Notes: a model not told the origin generated them from the letters alone. Positions 1 to 9,486 are shown, numbered from the stretch's first letter. The stretch is DNA of 64,000 nt from Streptomyces sp. NRRL F-5123 (GCF_000721495.1 NZ_JOHY01000003.1:186001-250000), one strand, 5' to 3'. Made by a program: numbers and translations.

Positions 1-1337
1 TTCGCCGACGCGGCCACCGCGAAGGCCAGACCCACCAGGAAGGCGATGTTCTGATCCTGGGCGAGCAGGCTCAGCGCGATCGCCGCCGCGCCGATGCCGA
101 CGGCCGCGAAGCGCGCGACCCGTACCTCGTCCTCCTCCATGGCCTCGCCCGGGTCCCGCCGCCCGTGCCGGGCCGCGGGGCGGCGCAGCGCGGTGTAGAG
201 GTCGTGCGCGACCGACGCCGAGGAGGCCAGGGTGATGCCGGCGACCACGGCCAGGATGGTCGCGAAGGCCACCGCGCCGACGACGGCGAACAGCACCGTC
301 CCGCCGGTCGTCCCCGCCCCGCCGCCGAGCGCCTCGGCGAGCAGCGGCACGGCGGTGTTTCCCGCCGCGTTGGACGCCCGTACGGTGTCCGACCCGACGA
401 CGGCCGCGGCGCCGAAGCCCAGCACGATCGTCATCAGGTAGAACGCCCCGATGAGCCCGATCGCCCACACCACCGACTGCCGAGCCGAGCGGGCCGTCGG
501 CACGGTGTAGAAGCGGGACAGGATGTGCGGCAGCCCCGCGGTGCCCAGCACCAGCGCGAGGCCGAGGCTCACGAAGTCCAGCCGCGAGGTCCAGCTCCCG
601 CCGTACTTGAGCCCGGGCGCCAGGAAGGCGTGCCCCTGCCCGCTGCCGCCGACCGCCGACCGCAGCAGGTCGTCGACGTTGCCGTGGAAGCGCCAGAGCA
701 CCAGCACGGTGAGCAGCACCGTGCCGCTCATCAGCAGCACGGTCTTGACGATCTGGATCCAGGTGGTGGCCCGCATCCCGCCGAAGGTCACGTAGAAGAC
801 CATCAGTGCCCCGCAGCCGATCACCGCCCAGGTGCGCGCCGCGGTGCTCTCGCCGCCGAGCAGCAGCCCGACCAGGCTGCCGGCGCCCACCATCTGCGCC
901 ACCAGGTAGAGCACGGACACCACGACCGACGAGGTGCCCGCCGCGATCCGCACCGGGCGCTGCTTCATCCTGGCCGACAGCACGTCGGCCAGCGTGTAGC
1001 GCCCGCAGTTGCGCACCAGCTCCGCGACCAGCACGAGCACCACGAGCCAGGCGACCAGGAAGCCCACCGAGTACAGCAGCCCGTCGTAGCCGTACAGCGC
1101 GATCAGCCCCGAGATGCCGAGGAAGGACGCCGCCGACATGTAGTCGCCGGAGATCGCGAATCCGTTCTCCATCGGGCTGAACATCCGGCCGCCGGCGAAG
1201 AACTCCACCGACGAGCTGCGCTGCCGCCCCGCCCACGCGGTGATCGCCAGCGTCACCGTGACGAACACCGTGAACAGCACCACGGCCAGCCCCTGGTGCT
1301 CGCCGGCCGAATCCGCGAGATACGCCGCCGCCGTCAT
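1..1337 (-). CDS. actP: Cation/acetate symporter, partial (C-terminus beyond left edge)
   Basis: Reading the minus strand from an ATG at 1337 gives an uninterrupted sodium:solute symporter (SSS family) that runs off the left edge. The sequence shows a short N-terminus, a first membrane segment, the family stretch FFAGGRMFSPMENGFAISGD, then many hydrophobic helices, including AWLVVLVLVAELVRNCGRY with LADVLSAR after it. In family terms this is the acetate/monocarboxylate importer ActP/MctC, driven by sodium or protons in the cytoplasmic membrane. The neighbour at 1349-1828 encodes DUF485, the usual small partner of ActP, on the same strand 11 bases upstream, so the two form an operon. Substrate is inferred from family and partner only. 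Confidence 0.85.
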   Translation of the reverse strand, partial: MTAAAYLADSAGEHQGLAVVLFTVFVTVTLAITAWAGRQRSSSVEFFAGGRMFSPMENGFAISGDYMSAASFLGISGLIALYGYDGLLYSVGFLVAWLVVLVLVAELVRNCGRYTLADVLSARMKQRPVRIAAGTSSVVVSVLYLVAQMVGAGSLVGLLLGGESTAARTWAVIGCGALMVFYVTFGGMRATTWIQIVKTVLLMSGTVLLTVLVLWRFHGNVDDLLRSAVGGSGQGHAFLAPGLKYGGSWTSRLDFVSLGLALVLGTAGLPHILSRFYTVPTARSARQSVVWAIGLIGAFYLMTIVLGFGAAAVVGSDTVRASNAAGNTAVPLLAEALGGGAGTTGGTVLFAVVGAVAFATILAVVAGITLASSASVAHDLYTALRRPAARHGRRDPGEAMEEDEVRVARFAAVGIGAAAIALSLLAQDQNIAFLVGLAFAVAASA

Positions 1338-1348
1338 CCGTTGGCCCC

Positions 1349-1828
1349 TCACCGCACGCGCTCCTGCCCGGTCCTGGTCGCCAGCGTCCAGCGCAGGTCG
1401 AGTGCCGCCCGGTCCCTGCGCAGCCGCGCGTGCCGGGTGTAGGCCCAGGTCAGCAGGAACGTCGTGGCGAACTGCGCCAGCCCCGCGACCATCGCCACGT
1501 TGACCTGCCCGGCGACCTGGCGGCCCATCAGCCCCGGCGCCGTGGTGGCCATCACGACGTAGGCCAGATACCAGGCCACGAACCCGGTCGCCGCCGGGAA
1601 GGCGAATCCCCGGTACCGCTGCCGCACTTGCCGGAATGCGGCACTCAACTGCACCTCCTCGTAGACCGCCCCCCGATCCCCCGTCACCCCCGCGGCGACC
1701 GGCGCCCTCTCCTCAGGCTGCGCGGGAGGCTCGGCCTGACCGGGCAGCCAGAGTTCTTCCTCTCCGGCGTCCCGCCATGGGTCGTCCACCCGCAGCGCCA
1801 AGGGGTCGCCGCCGTCGTGCTTGTCCAC
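1349..1828 (-). CDS. DUF485 small membrane protein, symporter partner
   Basis: This 159-residue protein has an acidic/proline-rich N-terminal third and then a DUF485-type region with two membrane helices, FAFPAATGFVAWYLAYVVMA and, after a short loop, VNVAMVAGLAQFATTFLLTW. DUF485 proteins (YjcH type) are membrane accessories encoded next to acetate permeases. I chose the GTG at 1828 because GAGGAG lies six bases upstream; an ORF extension to 1903 is possible but adds residues with no family support. It directly precedes the symporter gene. Its biochemical role is unknown in the family. Confidence 0.75.
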   Translation of the reverse strand: MDKHDGGDPLALRVDDPWRDAGEEELWLPGQAEPPAQPEERAPVAAGVTGDRGAVYEEVQLSAAFRQVRQRYRGFAFPAATGFVAWYLAYVVMATTAPGLMGRQVAGQVNVAMVAGLAQFATTFLLTWAYTRHARLRRDRAALDLRWTLATRTGQERVR

Positions 1829-1922
1829 CGAACTCTCCTCGTTCCACGGCCAGATGAACCGTGTGTCCCATTTTGGACAGAGCGGGAAGATCCCGACCGA
1901 CAATCACGAATCGCTCACCCCA

Positions 1923-2303
1923 TCAGGTGATGCCCTTCCGGCAGGCGTATCCCACGGCCTGAGCGCGGTCCCGCACACCGGTCTTCGCGAACAGGTTGTC
2001 GGTGTGCGTCTTCACCGTGGCAGTACTGGCCTGCGGCCTCGCGGCGATCTCGGCGTTCGGCAGTCCCTCCGCCACCAGCGGAGGCACCTCCGCCTCCCGG
2101 ACCGTCAACCCGTCCGGCAATTCCCTCCTCTCGGCGTGTCGCGTCGCATCCCCCGCATCTTCCTTTCCTGCCGGCACCTCCAGCGCCCGGCGAACTCCCG
2201 CGTCCACCCCCGGGTGGAGAAGGCCCGCGTCAACACTGCCCTCGGGCCCTCCGTCCCTGCCTGGCTCCACCCGGGACGAACAGGCCTGAGGCGTGCGCGT
2301 CAC
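1923..2303 (-). pseudogene. Truncated LuxR/NarL-type response regulator remnant
   Basis: Only the C-terminal LuxR helix-turn-helix is recognisable: LTVREAE, then NAEIAAR, STATVKTHTDNLFAKTGV and a normal-looking end RAQAVGYACRKGIT. The upstream part, which should be a receiver domain, is unrelated low-complexity sequence. Family positions are altered inside the HTH (prolines in EVPPLVAEGLPNAEIAARPQ where Leu or Ser/Asn are usual), and a helix would tolerate these poorly. I read it as a decayed gene, not an orphan single-domain regulator. No target can be inferred. Confidence 0.6.
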
Positions 2304-2446
2304 GGGGTCCGTCAGCAGGCCGAGATGCGCACGATGCCCCTGAACCGCGCCGAGCCATTGGCTGCATCCGCAAAGTCGGGGCAGACGGGGGGGTGGGTGC
2401 CGTCAGCTGGAGACGGCCGACGGTCGCCGTTGGGCGGGAGGATCAG

Positions 2447-3667
2447 ATGACGGCTGTGGATTTCCGTGTCCCACTCGACGGCGGGGACGCCGAAGCCCCG
2501 GAGCTCGACCGGAGCGCCCGGGCGCAGCGACTGCGACGGCGGCTGGAACGGCTCATCGGCGTCGCCGCGACCGAGGGCAACACGCTGCGCCCGCTGCGCA
2601 ACGGCGACGAGATCTTCCCCGCGCTCCTCTCCGCTGTGCGGGGCGCCCGGTACACCGTCGACATGATGACCTTCGTGTACTGGCGCGGCCAGATCGCCCG
2701 TGATTTCGCGCACGCCCTCGCCGAACGCGCCTCGGCGGGCGTGCGGGTACGGCTCCTGCTCGACGGATTCGGCGCCAAGCAGATCGAGCCGGCGCTTCTG
2801 GACATGATGGACGCGGCAGGCGTCCACGTGGCCTGGTTCCGCAAACCCCTGTGGCTCTCGCCCTTCAAGCAGAACCACCGCTGCCACCGCAAGGCGCTGA
2901 TCGTCGACGAACGCCAGGCGTTCACCGGTGGAGTGGGCATCGCGGAGGAGTGGTGCGGTGATGCCCGCAACCCCGGCGAGTGGCGCGACACCCACGTCGA
3001 GATCCGGGGCCCGGCCGTGGACGGCATCAGTGCCGCCTTCGCGCAGAACTGGGCGGAGTGCCGTACCGAGCTGTTCGACGACCGCGACCGCTTCATCACC
3101 CACGAGCAGCCGGGACGAGCGGTGGTGCAGGTGGTCCGCGGCTCGGCGAGCGTCGGATGGCAGGACATGCAGACGCTGCTGCGCGTGGTCATCGACTCCG
3201 CCGAGGAGCGCCTCCGGCTCTCCACCGCCTATTTCGCCCCTGACCGCTACTTCGCGGACCTGCTGTGCGCAACGGCCCGGCGCGGGGTCCAGGTGCAGAT
3301 CCTGCTGCCCGGGCCGCACACCGACCAGCGGGCCTGCCGCCTCGCCGGGCAGTACCTGTACTCCTCGCTGCTCGACGCAGGGGTGCAGATCCTGGAGTAC
3401 CAGCCGACCATGCTCCACACGAAGATCGCCACCGTGGACGGGGTGGGCGCGCTGATCGGCTCGTCGAACTTCAACCGCCGGTCGATGGACCTCGACGAGG
3501 AAGTCATGGTGGCGGTGCTGGACGCGGAGTTCACCGCCTCGCTGGACGCCGACTTCGAGCGCGACATGCTGCGGGCCGAGACGATCGACCCCGCCAGGTG
3601 GCGCCGCCGCATGCTCCTCCAGCGCGCCCGCGAAGCCGCCGTGCTGCCCATCCGCCGCTTCCTCTGA
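2447..3667 (+). CDS. Phospholipase D-family cardiolipin synthase-like protein
   Basis: A 406-residue protein with two phospholipase D (HKD) motifs: HRKALIVDERQAFTGGVGIA around residues 148-167, and HTKIATVDGVGALIGSSNFN around 325-344. Each has the His-x-Lys-x4-Asp catalytic set. The layout matches bacterial ClsA/ClsB-type enzymes, which join phospholipid head groups to make cardiolipin, but no N-terminal membrane helices are visible, so it may be a soluble or peripheral ClsB/YbhO-like form. The start is the ATG at 2447 with GGGAGG just upstream. It is first in a run of four same-strand genes for lipid phosphate chemistry (PAP2-DAGK fusion, BrkB, PAP2), which supports a membrane-lipid role. 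Donor and acceptor lipids are not determinable from sequence. Confidence 0.8.
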   Translation: MTAVDFRVPLDGGDAEAPELDRSARAQRLRRRLERLIGVAATEGNTLRPLRNGDEIFPALLSAVRGARYTVDMMTFVYWRGQIARDFAHALAERASAGVRVRLLLDGFGAKQIEPALLDMMDAAGVHVAWFRKPLWLSPFKQNHRCHRKALIVDERQAFTGGVGIAEEWCGDARNPGEWRDTHVEIRGPAVDGISAAFAQNWAECRTELFDDRDRFITHEQPGRAVVQVVRGSASVGWQDMQTLLRVVIDSAEERLRLSTAYFAPDRYFADLLCATARRGVQVQILLPGPHTDQRACRLAGQYLYSSLLDAGVQILEYQPTMLHTKIATVDGVGALIGSSNFNRRSMDLDEEVMVAVLDAEFTASLDADFERDMLRAETIDPARWRRRMLLQRAREAAVLPIRRFL

Positions 3668-3785
3668 GCCCTTCCCCGCCGTCGCGGGCGTTGCGCTCCC
3701 GGCCCCGCCGCCCGGATGTCCACCGGCCCACCCGGTGGCCGTCCGCCCGGCGCCCTCCGTCCCCAACCGCCGAACAGGGGGTCCC

Positions 3786-5525
3786 ATGCCCACCGTCCTC
3801 CCGGACCGGAGCGTTCCGGGCTCCGGCCGCCGCCCGTACCGCCGGCTGTCCGCGGCGTCCCGCGCGGGTGGTCCGCCCCTGCTGACCACCGGGGTGGCCT
3901 CCGCCACCGTCCGCGTCGCCGCGCTGACCGCGTGCCAGGCGGCGCTGCTGGTCGGCCTGGGGCTGCTGATCACCGGCCCGGCGCGCCACCTGTGGCCGAT
4001 CGCCGCCGAGGACGGCGTCAACCGGGGCTTCGAGCACCTCCGGACGGGCACCTTCGACACGGTCACGTCCTGGGGGTCAGGAGCCGGCAACACCCTGACC
4101 GTCATCGCGATCACGCTGGCCGTCTGCGGAGCCCTCGTCGTCGGCCCGGTCCTGCCGCGGTGGCGCGAAGCCTTCTTCCTCGCGGTGGGCGTGTCGCTCC
4201 AGGCGCTGGTGTTCCTCGCGATCACCTCCGCCGTGGACCGCGACCGGCCCGAGGTGCACCGGCTCGACGACTCGCCCCCGACGTCGAGCTACACCTCGGG
4301 GCACACGGGCGCGGCCACCGCGCTGTACGGCGGGCTCGCCGTGCTCGTGCTCACCCGCGCCCGGCGGCTGGGCCGCCCATGGCGGATCGCGGTCGCCGTC
4401 CTTCTGCTGCTGATACCGCTCGCCGTGGGCACGTGCCGGCTGTACCGCGGCATGCACCACCCGACGGACGTCGCCGGAGGGATCCTCAACGGGGCGCTCT
4501 CGCTGCTGGTCGCGGGCCGCACCCTGCTGTCCGGCGATGCCGTCCCCGCCCCGCTGCCGGAGAACGCCGTGGACGCCTCCGTGGCCGAGGCGCGGAAGGA
4601 CGTCGAGCCGGTGCCGGGCGCGACGGTCGTGATCGTCAACCCCGTGTCCGTCACCGCTTCCGACCGCGACCGGCTCCGCCTGGTGCTGGAGCGGCACGGC
4701 CGGACCGCCCCGCGGTTCGCCGAGACGACCGCCGACGACCCGGGCCACGGCCAGGCGTCGCGGGCCGTGGCGGGCGGAGCGGCCCTGGTCGTCGTCTGCG
4801 GCGGGGACGGCACCGTCCGCGCGGTGGCCGACGCCCTCGCGGGCACCGGCGTACCGCTGGCGGTGGCCCCGCACGGCACCGGGAACCTGCTGGCCCGCAA
4901 CCTCGGCCTGCCGATGGACCCGGCCCGGGCGCTCGACGCGGCGCTCGGCGGCTCACCGCATCCCGTGGACCTCGGGCACATCGAGGGCGACGGACTCCCG
5001 CCGGGCCACTTCTGCGTCATGGCCGGCGCCGGCCTGGACGCCGCGCTGATGGAGCGGACCCCGGAGCGCGTCAAGTCCGCGCTGGGGTGGCCCGCCTACG
5101 CCCTGGCCTCCGTACGAGCCCTGCGCACCGCCCGCACGCGCCTCTCGCTGCGCCTGGACGGTGACGGGCCGGTGCACCGCACCGTGCGCATGGCCGTGGT
5201 CGCCAACGTCGGCCGCCTCCAGGGCGGCGCCTCCCTCGCCCCCGCCGCCCGCCCGGACGACGGCCTCCTGCACGTCGTACTCCTCGACCCGCGCGGCCTG
5301 CGCGGCTGGGCATCGGTAGTTGCGGCGATCCTTCGGGGGCCCTCCCGGCACCCCCGGCACGGCGGACCCGAGATCTTCGCCTGCCGTCACGCCGAGCTGA
5401 CCCTGCACACCCCGTCCCCGCGCGAGATCGACGGCGACCCGGTGGCAGCTGGGCGGCGGATATCGGCGCGCGTCGTACGGGGAGGGGTGCACGTCCTCCT
5501 TCCCGACCCCGGTGAGGAGGCCTGA
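3786..5525 (+). CDS. PAP2 phosphatase fused to diacylglycerol/sphingosine kinase-type domain
   Basis: A 579-residue two-domain protein. The first half has several membrane helices and PAP2 phosphatase motifs: an Arg-Pro motif (SAVDRDRPEV), SYTSGHTGA in place of PSGH, and RGMHHPTDVAGG with the catalytic His/Asp. From about residue 280 a DAGK_cat domain follows, with VIVNPVS, the nucleotide-binding VVCGGDGTVRAVADAL and PHGTGNLLARNL, and a C-terminal beta domain. Known families: PAP2 removes phosphate from lipid phosphates and DAGK adds it to diacylglycerol, so one chain holds opposing activities. The stop codon abuts the next gene's GTG (translational coupling). The ATG at 3786 is chosen because upstream ORF codons are low-complexity; its Shine-Dalgarno site is modest. 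Confidence 0.85.
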   Translation: MPTVLPDRSVPGSGRRPYRRLSAASRAGGPPLLTTGVASATVRVAALTACQAALLVGLGLLITGPARHLWPIAAEDGVNRGFEHLRTGTFDTVTSWGSGAGNTLTVIAITLAVCGALVVGPVLPRWREAFFLAVGVSLQALVFLAITSAVDRDRPEVHRLDDSPPTSSYTSGHTGAATALYGGLAVLVLTRARRLGRPWRIAVAVLLLLIPLAVGTCRLYRGMHHPTDVAGGILNGALSLLVAGRTLLSGDAVPAPLPENAVDASVAEARKDVEPVPGATVVIVNPVSVTASDRDRLRLVLERHGRTAPRFAETTADDPGHGQASRAVAGGAALVVVCGGDGTVRAVADALAGTGVPLAVAPHGTGNLLARNLGLPMDPARALDAALGGSPHPVDLGHIEGDGLPPGHFCVMAGAGLDAALMERTPERVKSALGWPAYALASVRALRTARTRLSLRLDGDGPVHRTVRMAVVANVGRLQGGASLAPAARPDDGLLHVVLLDPRGLRGWASVVAAILRGPSRHPRHGGPEIFACRHAELTLHTPSPREIDGDPVAAGRRISARVVRGGVHVLLPDPGEEA

Positions 5526-6482
5526 GTGGGCACCGCGACACGGGTCCCGCAGACCCACGGCATGTCCGAGGACGAACTGTCGGCCGACGAGGCGATGGCA
5601 ACGCTGCTCCGCTACGGGCGCTGGCCGCTGCTGCGCGACTCCTTCGTCCGTTTCCGCTACGCCGACGGGTTCAGCCATGCGCGGGCCCTGGCCCTGCAGA
5701 TCGTGCTGGCGGTGATCCCGCTGGCCATCGCTTTCGTGGGCCTGTCCACGGCGCTGCACGGCGAGAGCCTGGGGCGGGTCGCCGAGCTGACGATCCGCCG
5801 GCTGGTGTCCGGCCCCAGCGAGCAGGTGGTCGACGACGCGCTCGCCCGCAGCCGCGGGCACGCAGGCGGGGGCGCCGAGTTCGCCCTGTGGTTCGGCCTG
5901 ATCTTCTCCTGGGTCAACCTCACGACGGCCATGTGCCAGATCGAGCGCGGGGCGAACCGGATCTACGGCATCGAGCGGGACCGGCCCTTCCACCGGAAGT
6001 ACGCCCGCGGCCTGATGATGTCGGTGACGGCCGGCACCCCGCTGGGCCTGGCGACCGTCGCGATGGTGGCCGGGGACGACCTCGGGGCCTCGGTGGCGGA
6101 GGTCTGGCACACGGGGGGCGGCACCGCCCTGAGCGTGTGGAACGCCGTACGCTGGCCCGCCGGGGTACTCCTCGCCCTGGCGTCGGCGAGTGTGATCTTC
6201 CGCGGCGCGCCGCGGCGGCGCCAGCCAGGCTACACCTGGCTGGCGTTCGGGGCCGCCGTCTCCATCGTCCTGTGGGCCGCACTCACCACGCTGCTGGCCC
6301 TCTACCTGCGGTACAGCGGTTCGTTCGACACGGTCTACGGCCCGCTGAGCGCGTTCATGGCCCTTCTCCTCTGGTCCTACCTGACGTCGCTCGCGCTCTT
6401 CCTCGGGCTGTCCTTCGCGGCCCAGTTGGAGGCGGTGCGGGCGTTGCGGCCGGGCCCCGTCCAATCCGATCCCGGAGCATGA
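5526..6482 (+). CDS. YihY/BrkB family membrane protein
   Basis: A 318-residue polytopic protein of the YihY/virulence-factor BrkB family (formerly mis-called RNase BN). Visible are the family's early helix LALQIVLAVIPLAIAFVGLS, the central WFGLIFSWVNLTTAMCQIERGANRIYGIE segment, and late helices including FMALLLWSYLTSLALFLGLS. Function in the family is unsettled; transport or lipid handling has been proposed. The GTG start lies immediately after the TGA of the PAP2-DAGK gene, and only one base separates its stop from the next ATG, so it is surely co-transcribed with the lipid phosphatase genes. Confidence 0.85.
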   Translation: MGTATRVPQTHGMSEDELSADEAMATLLRYGRWPLLRDSFVRFRYADGFSHARALALQIVLAVIPLAIAFVGLSTALHGESLGRVAELTIRRLVSGPSEQVVDDALARSRGHAGGGAEFALWFGLIFSWVNLTTAMCQIERGANRIYGIERDRPFHRKYARGLMMSVTAGTPLGLATVAMVAGDDLGASVAEVWHTGGGTALSVWNAVRWPAGVLLALASASVIFRGAPRRRQPGYTWLAFGAAVSIVLWAALTTLLALYLRYSGSFDTVYGPLSAFMALLLWSYLTSLALFLGLSFAAQLEAVRALRPGPVQSDPGA

Positions 6483-6483
6483 C

Positions 6484-7302
6484 ATGCCCTCCCACCCCCA
6501 TCCCGCCGCCACCGGACGCACCGGCCCCGCCGGCCCCCCGTCCGCCCGCGACCGCATCCGCCGGGCCGACCGCAGGTACGGCGCCCACCTGCTCGGTTCG
6601 GCCGCCGGCGCCGCGGTCGCGGCCGCGCTGTTCGGGCTCGTGCTCCTCCTGGTGGAGGCGCACTGGGGACCGCTCCGCCGCATGGACAGCGGAGCGGCCG
6701 GCGCCCTGCACCGCCGGGCCCTCCACCACCACGGGTGGACGGACGGGCTGGCCTTCGTGTCGAACCGGATCCTCAGCCCCGGCACCCTCCGCACCGCGGT
6801 GGCGCTGCTCACCCTCTGGCTGCTGTACCGCAGAGCCTGGCGGCTGGCCGCGTGGTCGGCGGTGACCGCGATCACCGGGGCGATCACGGGCGCGCTCGTG
6901 AAGGCGGTCGTCGAACGGGCCCGCCCCGCCCTGCCCGATCCGGTGGCCCACGCGCCGGGCTACTCCTTCCCCTCCGGGCACGCGATGACGGCCACCACGT
7001 CCTTCGCGATCTTCCTGCTGGTCCTGCTGCCGCTGGTGCCGCGCGCCGCGCACTGGCTGTGCTGGCTGACATCCGTGGTGGCCGTGGTGGGCGTGGGCTT
7101 CACCCGTGTGGCGCTGGGCGTCCACTGGTGCAGCGACGTGATCGGCGGCTGGCTGCTCGGCCTGACGGTGGTCGCGGCGACGACCTGGGCCTTCGAGGCC
7201 TGGCGCTCCGACGCCCGCCGGCGCGCCGCCCCCGTGACCGAGGGCCTGGAACCCGAACTCGACGCCCCTCACCCCGAACCGGCCCACTCCCCGGACGCCT
7301 GA
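6484..7302 (+). CDS. PAP2 superfamily lipid phosphatase
   Basis: A 272-residue integral membrane protein with a complete PAP2 signature: KAVVERARPALPD (Lys-x6-Arg-Pro), YSFPSGHAMTATTS (Pro-Ser-Gly-His) and TRVALGVHWCSDVIGG (Arg-x5-His-x3-Asp). Hydrophobic helices surround these. The family hydrolyses phosphatidic acid, phosphatidylglycerol phosphate or undecaprenyl pyrophosphate on the outer face of the membrane. It is the last gene of the lipid operon; the following 130 bases hold no gene. Unlike the fusion protein at 3786-5525, all three motifs are canonical, so this is the more confidently active phosphatase. Confidence 0.88.
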   Translation: MPSHPHPAATGRTGPAGPPSARDRIRRADRRYGAHLLGSAAGAAVAAALFGLVLLLVEAHWGPLRRMDSGAAGALHRRALHHHGWTDGLAFVSNRILSPGTLRTAVALLTLWLLYRRAWRLAAWSAVTAITGAITGALVKAVVERARPALPDPVAHAPGYSFPSGHAMTATTSFAIFLLVLLPLVPRAAHWLCWLTSVVAVVGVGFTRVALGVHWCSDVIGGWLLGLTVVAATTWAFEAWRSDARRRAAPVTEGLEPELDAPHPEPAHSPDA

Positions 7303-7432
7303 ACGAGAAGATCTTTCAGCCCCGCCCGTCAACCGGCCGCAGGCATCGGGACGCGTTCGTCCAGCAGCCCCTGCGGTGCTCCTTCTTCGTCGTGGGGACA
7401 GACGGAAAGCGGACAGAAGAGGCCGGACGTGC

Positions 7433-7930
7433 TCAGAAGGCAGGGAACGCCCACCCCGAGGGATGGAACGGTGCCCGTTCGCCGCGGAAGGCGAGCGAGG
7501 CTGCGGCGGCCGCGACCGGGCGCAGTTCCTCGACCCGGCCCGCGGCGGCCAGTGACGCCAGGGTGGTCCCGCCCCGACGGCGCCGTCGTAGGCGAGACCG
7601 GTGTGGGCGTCGAGGTTGGCGCTTCCTCCTCCCTCACCGCGGCCGTCCGTCCCCCTCGTAGACCTTCTCCAGGAGCGGCCGGGCGTCCTCGCGGCCGAGC
7701 AGGCGGACCGTCCCGTCGCCGAGATCGGTACCGGGCCGCAGCGACATGAATCGCTTGTCGCCCCGGATTTCGGCCACGTGGCCGGCGACGCCGTACCCGA
7801 AACGGCCGTATCTCGCCGAGCACGGCGGGCGTCCACGTCTCCCACATCCTGGCCGAGCCGGGCGCGGCAACCCGCACCGAGGCAGCGTCCATCGCCTTCC
7901 GCAAAGGACTGACCGAGCCCCGGCTCGCCC
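7433..7930 (-). pseudogene. Decayed Eis-like GNAT acetyltransferase
   Basis: Two pieces of an Eis-type N-acetyltransferase can be read on the minus strand in different frames. The upstream piece (about 7634-7810) contains GRFGYGVAGHVAEIRG and then LGDGTVRLLGREDARPLLEK, characteristic of the region after the first GNAT domain. The downstream piece (about 7433-7560) contains LASLAAAGRVEELRP, then AAASLAFRGERAPFHPSGWA and a plausible natural C-terminus. The first GNAT domain and most of the middle are missing, so at least one frameshift and large deletions occurred. Eis proteins acetylate amines such as aminoglycosides; this copy cannot be functional. Confidence 0.6.
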
Positions 7931-8700
7931 GCATGACCCGGCCCCGGAGTACGGAACGTCGCCCTCTTCGTCCAAACCCCAGGGAAGTCGGGAAATTATT
8001 CTTCTGGGCGGATGACGGCTTCGGCTGCCGTCCGCTCAGTGAGTTCGACCTCGTGGCCGCGTCCCTGTCCGACGAGGCGGATAACGACGGTTCCGGCTTG
8101 CGTCCGCAGCCCGGTCAGCCGCCGGAACCACGCTTTTCACACTCGCCACATCCGTTCCACCATTACCGGAATACGGAAATACCCGCACCCGGCGGGATCC
8201 AGCCATTTCCCTCACGCACACCCCGGTGTGCCGTTCGGAAGGCCGAGCGAGAGGTGCGCCCCGGTGACGTGGCGCATGGTGCGCGGCGGCAGGGTTTCCG
8301 CCCGGCCGTGCCGCTTTCCGCGCTCGGCTGATCGGCGTCCGCCTCGGCGGCGGGCCGGTTCCGGTCGCCTTGACGAGTCGTGGGCTGAACCTCATGCTGG
8401 TGATCCGATCGGCCGGCGGGCTTTCCCGTCAAGATGTCCGGGGAAATGGCCCCGAGTACGCCGTACGGAATGCACGCAGGGATCAGCGGAACGCATGCGC
8501 TCGATGTCCACATGAGATCTCGACATGTGACTTCGGCGTGCAGTCGACAGGCGTGATCGCTTTACCGCCTCGTGAAAGAGCACCGTGCCGCGTAGGCGCG
8601 GTCCTGACGCAAGGAAGCGTGATCAGATGAGACCGCAGGACCCCGGCCACTGTTGCGGCCGACTTCTCGACCGCCGTCACACCGCTCCGCGGGGGCCGAT
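7931..8700. other. Gene-poor stretch
   Basis: About 770 bases with no ORF that shows family features or plausible Streptomyces coding sequence. Local composition is more A/T-rich than the flanks (for example around 7990-8010 and 8150-8180), consistent with an eroded region next to the Eis pseudogene. The promoter of the downstream XRE gene should lie in its last 100 bases, but I see no clear -35/-10 pair. Confidence 0.5.
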
Positions 8701-9276
8701 GTGACGGGCATGCCGGAGGGCGGAAGACCGGGCCGCCCGCTCCAGGTGCGCCGGACCCCCGTACTCCCGCCCGGGGCGGCACCCGCTGTCCCCCCTCACG
8801 GCCCGTCCGCGGTCGCGCCTCCGGCGGGCGGCGCCGCCCTCCCTGCGCAGCGGCGCCTCGGCCTCGCTCTCTACCGCCTCCGGCTGGAACACGAACTGTC
8901 GCTGCGCGCACTGGCCCGGCTGCTCGGCTACAGCGCCCACAGCGTCTTCGTGGACGTCGAGCGCGGGCAGCGGCTGCCCTCCGAAGCGCTGGTGTGCGCC
9001 TACGAGCGTGCCTTCGGCCTGCCGCCCGGCTCGCTGCTGAATCTGCGCCGACAGGCGCTGGCCGAGCGGGCGGAGCGCCTGACCGACGCGCTGTCCCGCA
9101 CGCTGGAGTCGGCGCCCGCGGCATCGCTGGCCGTACCGCCCGCCGCGCCCGCCTCCCACTGGCGCAGCAGAGCCGTCCGCCTCGCGTCGGCCCTTGTCCG
9201 GCTGCCGACCGCCGTCCTCGGTCTCGCCCGCCTCCCGGGCACCTCGGGCGGGACCGGTTTCCGCCCGCGACGGTAG
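8701..9276 (+). CDS. XRE-like helix-turn-helix protein
   Basis: About 191 residues from the GTG at 8701 (an ATG three codons on is equally possible). After a proline/alanine-rich N-terminus of about 50 residues comes a lambda-repressor-type HTH: LGLALYRLRLEHELSLRALA, then LLGYSAHSVFVDVERGQRLP. A helical segment rich in Ala/Arg/Leu (ALAERAERLTDALSRTLESA) and a basic C-terminus follow. This resembles the many uncharacterised XRE-family regulators of Streptomyces. It faces the minus-strand ATPase-TPR gene tail to tail, with 210 bases between that hold nothing recognisable. Targets are unknown. Confidence 0.6.
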   Translation: MTGMPEGGRPGRPLQVRRTPVLPPGAAPAVPPHGPSAVAPPAGGAALPAQRRLGLALYRLRLEHELSLRALARLLGYSAHSVFVDVERGQRLPSEALVCAYERAFGLPPGSLLNLRRQALAERAERLTDALSRTLESAPAASLAVPPAAPASHWRSRAVRLASALVRLPTAVLGLARLPGTSGGTGFRPRR

Positions 9277-9486
9277 CCCACCCGACCGGACGCGGCCGGC
9301 GCCCTCGCCTGCGGCGGGTGGGCCCATCGGTCGACGGCCGAGCGGTTCGCCGAGACCGGCGCCCAGGTGCGCGGGAGACGGACCCGGGCGCTGCCGGCGG
9401 CCCGCTCGGGAGGCGGTGTCGGGGCCCGCGCTCCCCACCCGCCGTGTGAGCGGGATGAGGACAGGCCGCGGGGGCCCGTCCTCCGC

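Noticed and set aside
165..1442. Long plus-strand ORF (about 425 codons) near the left edge
   Set aside because: Low-complexity Arg/His/Gly/Pro-rich translation, antisense to a clear symporter gene; a shadow of GC-rich codon bias.
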